A stretch of DNA of 64,000 nt, from contig NW_005179161.1 of assembly GCF_000350225.1 (NCBI RefSeq), positions 13,576-77,575 of the forward strand, read 5' to 3'. The notes beneath the pieces were generated by a model, which saw only the letters and a program-made list of their open reading frames with translations, ran no database searches and had not been told where the DNA came from. Positions 21,537 through 31,094 of this stretch are shown in pieces. Numbering within the stretch: position 1 is the first letter of the stretch; every line of letters starts with the position of its first letter. A program made the translations under genes and the position numbers. Source of the stretch: Chondrus crispus. Taxonomy: Eukaryota; Rhodophyta; Florideophyceae; Gigartinales; Gigartinaceae.

Positions 21537-22403
21537 CGAACGTCTGCGTTCACTTATGGGGGTCGGGGGGTACGCCTCTCGTTCACGCCCGTCCTGATCG
21601 CCTCCGGATATCCTCTATCTCCTTTCTGTGGGGACTCCTGCCCCGCCACCATCACGCTCCGTCTTGACCTTTCCGCCCCGCGCCGCAGTCGTCACAATTT
21701 CCTCAGCTCAACAGACGTGTCTGCGCTGTACTGTAGCGCAGCAGTTCGCCCTGTGCCCCGCACGTTATCGCCGATCTCATCGCGGCGAGGTGTCCTCGTC
21801 GTACCGCCGCACACGCCCGTGCGCCGTCCCAAGCTGTCCGTTGTCGCTCTCGTCTCGTCACTAATCCGGACTCTATTTTGCGCGGCTCGGGTCAATCACC
21901 TTCCCTTTCTGCCTAGTTACTCATCCAATCCACAAATCCCCGAGCCCCCAGCCAGTTCGCCATTCCCACGTTGCGCGTGTCGCTGCGCCCCTTGTATGCC
22001 CTTACGTGTGCGGGGACATCCGCGCTAAGGCGTCCTCCCTTCGACGCCATCCAGTGGTACGGCTCACTGCTAGCGTGCGCTACCAAGAGCCACTGTAGCG
22101 CCCTCCATGCCAACTGGGGCCCGTATTTGTCCAACGTCAACCAACTGTCGGTCCGCCATATATCGATCGAGAACGCTCCCAAGCGCGGTGCGCAGCGATA
22201 ACGAATTTCCGAGCATGGCTCGTCCTCTCGACGTGATGCGTGGAGGGTAAATGGTCGTGACGTCAACCTGAGATATCTCTCTCGGACGCGGGATAGTGCG
22301 GCGGTGTTTGCGTGCGGGATCGGCATTCTCGGTAGTGAGGCGATCCTCCTCCGGGTGGCCAATTTTGGCTCGCCGTCACCGTCGTCGTGGGTGGACTCCT
22401 CTT
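21537..22403 (-). other. Element A long 3' noncoding region, LTR-proximal part
   Basis: Sequence of A between its 3' polypurine tract and the insertion of element C. It contains open frames on both strands (for example 149 codons at 21913-22362, minus) without recognisable domains. It continues at 31095 beyond element C; TCTT at 22400-22403 is repeated at 31095-31098. Confidence 0.55.
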
Positions 22404-22651
22404 CAGTCAGTGACCCCCTGATTTAATTCCGCAAAGCCACGAGGTATGATAAAATTTGGGAATGATATGTGATCTGGACCCACGCCGCCGCGCCATCGCC
22501 AGATGCGGTTTTGGCTCTCATTTCAAAACCGCAACTACGTCGTTCGTTTTCAGCCGTATTCTCAGAAGCGACATCGTAATCACCGTGACTGGAGTATTGG
22601 CGGTAATGTTGAGCTGCACTCCAGAACTTTTTGGGGCCGTGCAAAGGAATA

Positions 22652-23245
22652 ATGAACTCTGTGCGCAATGTTGTACCGGACCCTTCAGGTGGCAGACAAC
22701 GACAAACGCGGCCCTGTTTCGCTTGCGAAACCTCGCATGAGAAAAAACCGAGTCTTCCAGTGACGTTGACTCCAAATCAGATTCGTGCGCGAGCAGCCGT
22801 AGACACCGGGCACGTACGTAACCCTTTTTCCGTGCTCAATGACTTGAAAGATCAACTTGTTTATTTATGTACTCACTGTCGCGATAGGAAGATTGGTTGG
22901 AACGTACTGTGTAACCCCAGGAAGCATAGAAAAGCATCTGTGAGAGCTCTTCTGGCATGGAAGACCAGGTGTGATCCTAGAGCTGGCAAAGGCGTCAGAA
23001 GACTATGTGATGTTTGTCAATCTATCGACGACAAGGATGTGCACCATTCTAAAAATGAAATCGCAGGACCTCCAAGCTATCGAGACCGTAATCCAAGTCG
23101 GGAATGGACTCTTTTCAATGTGACAAGAGATTCTGGACAAATTAAAGACGAATTTGTCAAGGAAATGTGCCGTTTGTCGGGTTGTAACCCAACTATTGCA
23201 ATCAGTCTAATTGAAGACCCATCAAAAGCTTTTCTGTGCTATTAT
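22652..23245 (+). pseudogene. Element C gene 1, N-terminal Cys-rich part (zinc-binding)
   Basis: The frame from about 22652 has spaced cysteine pairs (CFAC, CTHC, CDVC, then LCYY) and basic segments, as in zinc-finger DNA-binding regions at the start of large transposon proteins. The frame is cut by the solo LTR at 23246, which lies between the two bases sets of the TSD ATTAT. Removing the LTR and one ATTAT copy restores an open frame for about 28 further codons past 23856. It then shifts into the frame used at 23906-24668. Confidence 0.55.
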
Positions 23246-23856
23246 TGTTGTATAAACCAGTGCCACTGTAGTAACCTTTTCGCGCTACTCGTGTACACGT
23301 GTATGTAGATAACTCAAGTACCCCGACGTACAGTACCAAGCCCATTTACACCAGCCTTGCTCGCTTTCGACACGCGCACACGTGGACCTACTACCGCGCT
23401 TGTACACGTTTGTATTATGACGCGACCTCGTGAGCTCTAGCCGTTACATCTCGACCGCGATCTAGTACAGTATATAGTGTCGTTGGCGCTTGCGCCGGGT
23501 GGGTTTGGGGACAAGCAACCAAGGACCAAGGACGCGACTCTCGTTCTCGGTTTTGCGAGGAACCCTTGACTAACTTCTTCTCGTTCACGCTCTCTCGTTC
23601 TCCTCGCTCGCGCCGTAGGACTCTCGTGGCCACGTCGCGTGTTGCCTCCCCGCTCGCGCGCACGGTTCGCTGGCCGTGTGTTAGCCCCGCTGGGTCGAGA
23701 GCACCGCGTCGTGCGCTTCTACATTCCGAGGTTCGCGAGCACCCCTGGGTTTTACAGTCGCCCATCAGTCCCTACCACTTCCCCCGAGCTCCACGTACAC
23801 GACCCCACGAACGACCCTTGTTTTAGCACGTGTTCCTCGGTTCGCGTTCTACTACA
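23246..23856 (+). repeat. Solo LTR (611 bp) inserted in element C gene 1
   Basis: It starts TGTTGTATAA and ends CTACTACA (TG...CA). Five-base direct repeats ATTAT flank it (23241-23245, 23857-23861). The same sequence occurs inverted at 61055-61686. A TATATAG motif lies near 23470, a possible LTR promoter. No internal retrotransposon region is present, so it is a solo LTR left by LTR-LTR recombination. The element family is not identified. Confidence 0.8.
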
Positions 23857-23861
23857 ATTAT

Positions 23862-26800
23862 CATTTGAACCCTAGTCGGTATGCTCAAAAAGCTTCAAGA
23901 AAGCTTTGGGAACTGGCAAATGGGCTAGAACTGTGCTTTTTAGCAAAGTAGGATGTCTGTCTAGCAACAACGGGAACCATGAAAGGCACTGGAAGATGCC
24001 TGTGTTTGATACAGATAATCTCCATTCCTTGGAAGACTATTATGATTTCGAAGAGAATGTCTTGTTTCATTCGCAAGGCGTGTTCAATGCGCTTGATGCC
24101 ATGGGAAAGAATAGTTGCAGGAGCTGCCTGTATATCGGGACTGAAAGAAAGAGAGGTACCGTTGACGAGGTTTGTCTTCGATCTATGGCCTGTGTTGTCG
24201 ATCGTTGGCTAGTAAGGTGCATTCTGTACTCTCTCCAAGATGATTCGACAGCTGAAAAGAATAGCTTATTGAATGATGCGGCTATCAAAGATATGTCTGT
24301 ATTGGCCAACAAGCTCAGGGTATCGTGCATCATGTCTAATACAAGCGGAGCATCTCCCATTCGATTATTGCGATTTTCCGAAGTTTCAAAATTACGAAAA
24401 GAGCTCTGCTACTTTCACACGCATAACAGCTCTACAACGAAGCATGATATCGACAACAGAACTCTTCAGAAGAGAGTTGAGTTGGTACTGGCTGGAAAGG
24501 GTATAATTTTGAAGAAACTCAGCTACCGGCTAAGATTTTATATTTCCCTGAGTAACCTCGATACGGTGATAGGCTCTATCGCTCTGTCCATGGCCCCAAA
24601 CCTATCTCAAGTTACAAGTCCATCCGCTTCAGAGTTGAAAACGTATTTGAATGCTGTTCCAAGCATTTCATGTCACAAAAAGATAAATACTGGAACGGAG
24701 ACTGGTCTTTGTCGTCTGAGGTAGGTGCTATTCCAGGGCCTCTATGGACTGATGTTGTGCTACAAATGGCTTCTACCAGACGCATAGCCGCCTGGTCTGT
24801 GGCATCCAAAGCTGTTGGTACAACCCTTCAAAATGTATTTCCTGTTTCGAATACTGCTGAAGCCTTGCCGAATCCTTCAATTGAAGAATGTCTCAACTCT
24901 ACGTCCGACTATACCCGGACTGATCTACTCTTGTGTGTCCGGGTTTTAAAGGTGACAGAGCAGATGGTTCACTCGCGAACCAATGGCATTTCTGCGGGTC
25001 TTCTGACTATTGCGATATCGATTAGCGGGATCTGTGAGGTAAGCCCGTCATTCGTGTCTGTTCTGAATGCTATGAGCGTGTTTCTGTCATACAATGTTAC
25101 GGAAAAATACCGACAGAGACTCATTGCTGACAGAGAAAGAGCAGGCCCATGGGATTGGCAGACCTTAGACCCTGTTGCTATACCTGTCCTTCAGTTCGAT
25201 AACTGGGATATGAAACCTCTACACGCCGTAAAAGTAGATGGTAAAGCAATGCCAAAAGTTAATGGTTCGTTGCTGCAGGGTGTTACGAAGAAGAGATCGA
25301 GAGATTTTGCAGCTTCGGAACCAAACAAACAGAAGAAAACGAAAACGAAGTGGAGGGACATTTCTGGATGGAAAACTGTAAGGGTGCTCGGGACAAGGGA
25401 CCAGTTCATTGATAACCTTATCAAAGAGGAACATGGGGAAATACTTAAGCAATTCAATGACCTTATGTTTGGATTGTCATCTCTATACAGGGCTGCTCTC
25501 CTAGGAGGGAGTGACGTGAAAGATGGAGAGTACAATACCCGTGTACAAGATCAGTTCGAGACGGAGGTGAGAAAAGGGCCAGTGAACTTTCGAACACTTC
25601 TTTTGTCAGCCTTTAAACCACACTGTGGGAGAAATGTCATGGATGAAGATATTTTAGATCAGCAAGTGGTGTATGTAGATAATAGCAGGGGCAGTGCTGC
25701 GAATATTATCACTGTGCGGAGATTCTTGGGTATCATTGAGGAACAATTGCAACCAGGCACGCAAAATCGCCCTCGATTTGTTGTTATCGGTGGCGACCAG
25801 CCTTCCTACAAAATGTTCTGTGACTTGTGGTTGAATTCATGGAGGAAAAGTAGGGATGCAAGTAATTCATCCTCGAACAGAACAGTACATGGAAATAAAG
25901 GCCTAAAAAGAGGAAAGCTACAATTGCATGAATGGTTAGTGCCTTTTCCAGGCTTCTTTCATGCGGAGAAGCAGGTAATGTATGCCTTGTGCAAGGAATT
26001 GCTCGATGGACTTGCGTTGGAACAGTTGGCGGGATGTGCGGGACTGTCCAAGTCCCACGTTTTCAACATTATCAATCACTCTCATGCGCGCAACAATCGG
26101 GCGGTACTGTTCAACTTGGCATGTGCTATGGTGATACATGTTACTGACCTCCTTGTTTTAGAAGACGAGCATGTCGCTAAAAGCGTGTCTGCCCTTCATT
26201 GCTCTGCCCGCGCAAAGGTTGTGACCAGTGACAGTACCGCCATGTCCACGAACAGGACCAAACAAAAAATATTTCATGGTTGCGCTAATGAGAGTGAAAG
26301 ACGATCCAAGTCTGGTTACGTTAAAAAGTTGTACAAAGAAACCTCCGACATTGTTACTGCTGCCGTATTAGAGACAGGACGAGTTATCAGGACCAAAGTC
26401 GAGGAGAACTTCTGCAACGGACCTAACGGAAAGCACTTTATTGGAACACTCCTACTTTCCTGCCTTCTTCCCGCCATTGGATTCCACATTTTATCCAGAA
26501 CGGGGTATTCGGACTTGAATGAGGCGTTCTGGTTCAAGCAGAATACCGTTCTGCACTCCTCGAATCACCTTAAATATCAGGAGCTATCGTTGTTCTACCC
26601 ATTCTTCAGGGACATTCTTCCAAATGTTGTTGAGGAAGATCTCTACAAAAACAAACCGGGGCGTTCACTGCTGAAGCTTTTGAGCTTTACCGGAAAAATA
26701 AGAGATGGCTTGGACAAGAGCGGTTGGACTTATGTTCATCTAAATGAGGCCTTGGAAATGCTCATTGTGAGACATTTAAAAAGCCTGAGTACAAACTTCA

Positions 26801-26916
26801 TTGCCCATTTAGAGAACTCCGCATCATGGCTCATGCTAGTGTCGATGTTTCGAGCATTTTCGCGGTATGTAACTGGAGCTTCCAGAGCTTTTGAGGTCAA
26901 ACGAAGATGGCGGTGA
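23862..26916 (+). pseudogene. Element C gene 1, main part: DUF6589-like putative transposase
   Basis: Two open segments (to about 24668, and 24670-26916) differ in frame and make one protein with a frameshift near 24670. In the second segment, VYVDNSRGSA, VVIGGDQPSYK (about residues 373-381) and VPFPGFFHAEKQ (about 423-434) follow the order Asp ... GDQ ... P.P..FH seen in DUF6589-type proteins of animal mobile elements. The resemblance is motif-level only. The frame stops at 26914 and coding character continues in another frame to about 27298. The likely role is the transposase or core protein of element C. Confidence 0.45.
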
Positions 26917-27300
26917 AGCTTCAGGTCCTCTATCGCACTTCGATAGAAATGCGTGCCAATGGAGAACAGTATGTGGAGTTCTACATATGATGAGGGAATG
27001 CAGGTTACTTTCCCAGTCGCACAGAGGCTCCGAATGGTTCACAAAAGAATTCAGCAGTCCACCTGCCAGGATGAACATATGGGAGGATCAGGAACAAATT
27101 CTACAAATCAGCGAGAGAGGTCTTTTAACAAGCAAACTGCATGCATCAGTCACATTCCCAGATGTATTCGGCCCTCTATCGGAGGAAGACAGAGACACGT
27201 ACTTTTCTGGAAAGAAGTTTAAGAAATGGACTCGGGCACGCAAGGTTATTCGACCTGCGCAATCCATGGCAAAGTGTGGTGGAACCGTACTTGCTTAATG
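26891..27300 (+). pseudogene. Element C gene 1, C-terminal part in shifted frame
   Basis: Frame 26891-27298 continues from the DUF6589-like part after a frameshift near 26900. Around 27240 coding character passes into another frame (PWQSVVEPYLLNVKRALS region) before the next gene. This is consistent with several indels in a decayed copy. Confidence 0.35.
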
Positions 27301-29230
27301 TGAAGAGAGCGCTGTCAGCACACCAGTACAACAAATTGTGCAGGGGTCGAGCAGAAGGAGGGATAAAGACTTCTCCTTGAAACTGGTTGCAGAGCGAAGG
27401 CGTAAAATTGCTAAGATGAAAGATGCTTATTGCATTGAACAGCGAACAGCGTTGAGGGCGACAGACACGGAGTATCTGAATGAATTCATGGAGAAGTGGG
27501 ACTCATTACACAGTAAACGGTACCTTATATCGCCGCTCGCTGATTGTTTCGTGGACAGCTGCGGAAACCTTAACCATGGCTCCAAATCAACGTTTCTGAA
27601 GTACAGCGTGAATGGAAACAGAAATATTGTATATATGCTGAATGATGTAGCTAAGAGTATTCGAATCTCCACGGTTGATGAAGGGAGCACCAGAACCAGA
27701 CCCAGATTAGTTCCTTCACGGATTGTATATGAGTCAGAACTGCGCCAATACTATTCTCTGCAGGTTGACATCATGAACGCTTTGCATTACCGAGGCGACA
27801 CAGGAGAGAGAGGCACGTCACTGCGATGTGTCATTAATGGAAAGATGAATACCATTCTGCGACCATGGCTTTTTGGCACAAGAGCAACGCATCTGAAGCA
27901 ACTACACCTGCACATCGATGACCCCGCTATCGTTCTCCTTCAAAAGAGCGCAGAGCAAGCTCGTAGAGATATTAACAGAGTGAAAGGCACAGGAGACGAG
28001 GGTGAAAGTACTTTCGTACAAACAGCTCTGGATTTTGACGACGAGCTGAGAGTCCCTTGGAGTTCTCTTTTGTCGAACAGAGCGTACAAAGACGAGCTGG
28101 CTTCATTACATTTGTTCTGTGCTGCAGACGCAGCGTTTGAAGTGTTGTCCACGACTAGGCATAAATGCAGTATCTATATATACGGGGGAAATTTTGTACT
28201 ACCCACGTCATTTACAAGTTGCACACCGAAGAGTGTAGTTTCTCACAGATATTCCACGGGCGTGGATGCAATGTATGAAGGGAAGGTAATATTACGGCGC
28301 GAGCCAGATGAAAACATGTTCATCGTCCCAAGAAGTAGATGCGTTGTGTTTGATTGCTCTGGCAGTGCATACCTTGGCACTCATAAAGTTCTACACGGGG
28401 AGTCAGAGACAAGATTTGTGACTGTCTTTGAAATGTACGTAAGGGAGCCTTTTGCAACCAATTTCGATACGAGAATGACGAGCGAGATGCAATGGCTCGT
28501 GGGAGGCCGTTGAAATGTTCTGGTTCTTTCCTTTTGTCGGACGACACTGATGTTTTCGTAATACTTCTTTGTAACAGGGATCTATTCGGCTTTGGAATCT
28601 TTCATGTTTTGAACGACTCCGTGCATGACCTGGACGAAACTGTAAGCTGCCTGAACTCAGTTGGGGTTACTGGCAAGAGTACGGCACTGGCTTATCGCAT
28701 CGCAGGGTGTGACTTTACTCCTTCCATGTTCGGACTGAAGCATGACCTGTTCTTAAGAACACTGTGCCTACATTCGCAGCATGCGGGAAATCTGGAGTCG
28801 GCCTTGTTTCCAGATTTGATACTATTGGACACGTACGTTTGTCTTCTATATCTATACAAGCATGGGAAGTTTGAGCTTACCACTCAAGAGAGGAGCAGGT
28901 ATAGAGTGGTAGACACGATGGAAAGGATATCTAGGAAAGAGATGGCTCCGAACACGCTATTGAGTTTACAAAAAAACATGTTTATATCTGAGAACCGTGT
29001 GGGGTCCATGTCGTGGAGGACAGATGTACGCAACTTCATCGCAGACAACTTGACATTTGCAAATGAGTTAGTCTCTGATATATCTCATTTAAAGCTGCAA
29101 TTTAGTAGAGCTAGCTTCATTGTCAACCGATACTGGGGAATTTCTCACAAAACTGATGTAAATGCGGAAATTAGGAGTGGCTGCAGCACCAATTTTGGAT
29201 ATACACCGGATGGTTCTGTGTTGTTGGGAA

Positions 29231-29276
29231 GAACAGAAGATGTGTCCAGCATATATGGTGGACACATCTTCTGTTC
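29231..29276. repeat. Perfect 18-bp inverted repeat with 10-base loop
   Basis: Arms 29231-29248 and 29259-29276 are exact complements around GCATATATGG. It sits inside a protein-coding region and is followed four bases later by a longer palindrome. Confidence 0.9.
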
Positions 29277-29280
29277 TGTT

Positions 29281-29342
29281 GAAAGTATGACAGCTATGAT
29301 TTCCCTTTCTATAGAAAGGGAAATCATAGCTGTCATACTTTC
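29281..29342. repeat. Perfect 62-bp palindrome
   Basis: The 31-base half from GAAAGTATGACAGC to the centre TCTATAGA is followed by its exact complement with no loop. It lies within the 3' part of element C gene 2 and coincides with loss of reading frame. It looks like a template-switch (snap-back) replication product rather than a functional stem. Confidence 0.9.
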
Positions 29343-29685
29343 TTGCGGGTGCAAAAAATGTTGCTCTACTCGGAGTTCAAGCGGACATTAGTGAGAATGA
29401 GAGTGATTCAAGTGAGCAAGACGGCTCCATCGTTGCCGAATCATGCAGCAGCCAAGACGTAGAGATTGAGGACGTGGATGTTCTCCTTTAACAAGCCCAG
29501 TCGTAGAAACATTTTACGCGTGCCATCGTAGCTTCTATTATGTACTCATTACATACCTATGGATAGGCTTCTTGTAAGAAGTCTAGAAGTGAAGACTTGT
29601 CACTTCTCACGTCAAGAGGAAATGCTCGACGCAATGCATCGAAGTAGATCGTGGCTTCCTCGCATTTGTGGAGACTGTTGTCGAC

Positions 29686-30990
29686 CTACATTTGAAACAA
29701 GTCCTCCACATCCAATGGGGGAGGATTTGCAAGCAGATACTCCCTGTTGCACCAAATAAACAGACCTACATTTTGGTGTCTGCAATGCTTAGGCCGAACA
29801 TGATCTCTTGTCAGAAGGATTTCCTCATTCATGAATGGGACTGCACCGGTTGCGGTGCTCACGAGTAATTCTCCCTCTGAAGTGAGAGATTCAAGACGAG
29901 GCATGACGTTGTACTTGGCTCCCGTTGGTAGAAGAACACAACGACAGTAGGACGTGTTACGTAGCACACCGACTTCAAAGCGGTCCAACATCCCCTGCAA
30001 TAAATTGCATTCAAACGGGGGGTTACCAGCACCACCTTGAACAAACCCTTCATACTCTTCCCATGAGCCCAGTGATCCAAATCTCTTGTCTTCCTCGTCA
30101 GCGCTGCAGTAAACTTCCAGCACATTGCTCTCGTTAAAGCAATCTGCGAAAAGTTCGGTATTAACATTGCTTGTGTACTTCCATGAATAGTAGAGACTGA
30201 CTGGGGCTATCCATGAACTAAAAATACTGCAGTCACGAATCTTCCTAGTCAAAGCCATTGCTGTTTCGCAAAGAAAAGCTTCACAATTTACACCAGGCAT
30301 TTGCTGTTCTACTTCGTTACGTTCTAGTTTCTGTTCATCTTCAGATCTGTCTTCGAAAATACCATTAACAGTCCCTCGGCTATCACACTGTATATACCTG
30401 GACCACAACTTGTGTGTCAGAGCCTTGGAGATGAGAAACGTACGGTTTCTACCACGCCCAGGTGTCTTGAGTTGCACTTTGAGGTAGTGCTGTTCTGTTT
30501 TAGCACCCCTAAGTTGTTGCGAAATCACTTCAACGCAACATTTGACGGTGAGTTGTTCTGAGGTTGTGCACACCTCTGTGATCATCGCGCAAAACGACCT
30601 TTTTGTGCCATTAAAGGGCACCGACGCAGTGAGCACCACAGTAAACGTGATATCAGAGGAGTTTTGTTAGGCGTGTAAAAGGTTTGGAAAGGCCTTGACG
30701 AGAAATGGGATCTGTGCAGGCCGTGCCGTTGCTCTCGCTAGAAGTGCTGCAGTTTGAACGTTCGGAGTGAGCACAGCGGGCGTCGTGAACGGCATGCGTG
30801 CAAGACGCTCGATACAGTAAAAGCTTCGGTATATGAAGCGCTCCAGGTATTTGAAGAGGAACATCTCCGTAAAGAAGGCGACTAGACAGAGCACACTTCC
30901 AGCATTTCGTTTTCGGGAGAGTGAGATCAGGAGGTGACAACGACTCTTTTTGCATCCTTGCAGGTTCGACTGGCGCAATAACGGACACAC
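29686..30990 (-). pseudogene. Element C gene 3: PCIF1-like adenosine methyltransferase (NPPF), one in-frame stop
   Basis: The minus frame below 30666 (317 residues from a GTG at 30639) contains a segment matching the PCIF1 WW-associated methyltransferase core: FADCFNES, then VYCSADEEDKRFGSLGSW and GNPPF (NPPF at about residues 206-209), the catalytic signature of this amino-methyltransferase family. The same frame continues upstream past a TAA (30667-30669) to about 30990 with compatible sequence (IERLARMPFTTPAV). Cellular PCIF1 makes N6-methyl-2'-O-methyladenosine next to the mRNA cap; what a mobile copy would modify is unknown. It is convergent with genes 1 and 2 and starts about 100 bases from the right TIR. 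Confidence 0.6.
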
Positions 30991-31094
30991 GCCCTAAAAC
31001 GATTATTTCTATGAAGATATTCAACTGCCATTTCTGGCACAGAAACGGCGATTTGCGGAACAATAAATGAGAAATTGCAGGCGGTCACTGACTG

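Larger units (their letters stand above)
27338..29491 (+). pseudogene. Element C gene 2: PIN/FEN-like nuclease-related protein, frameshifted
   Basis: Frame 27338-28513 passes by a frameshift near 28500 into 28492-29391. There SDDTDVFVILL (about 28538) and IAGCDFTPSMFG (about 28700) form a pattern like the FEN/PIN-type metal-binding core (DTD...GCD.T....G) of large proteins repeated in animal and algal genomes. A third frame gives a very acidic C-terminus ending TAA 29489-29491. Two palindromes at 29231-29342 lie just before the last frame change and probably caused it. Nuclease activity is an inference from motifs only. Confidence 0.45.
22404..31094. mobile_element. Element C: 8.7-kb TIR DNA element with methyltransferase and nuclease-like genes
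   Basis: The left end CAGTCAGTGACCCCCTG (22404) matches the right end CAGTCAGTGACCGCCTG read on the minus strand from 31094. A second block, TTCCGCAAA, is also shared after a 12-base offset. TCTT flanks both ends as a target duplication. Coding frames fill the element: a Cys-rich to DUF6589-like gene and a PIN/FEN-like gene rightwards, and a PCIF1-like methyltransferase leftwards from the right end. All are damaged, and a solo LTR (23246-23856) lies inside. I do not recognise the superfamily; TIR ends and a 4-bp duplication support DNA transposition. Confidence 0.75.
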
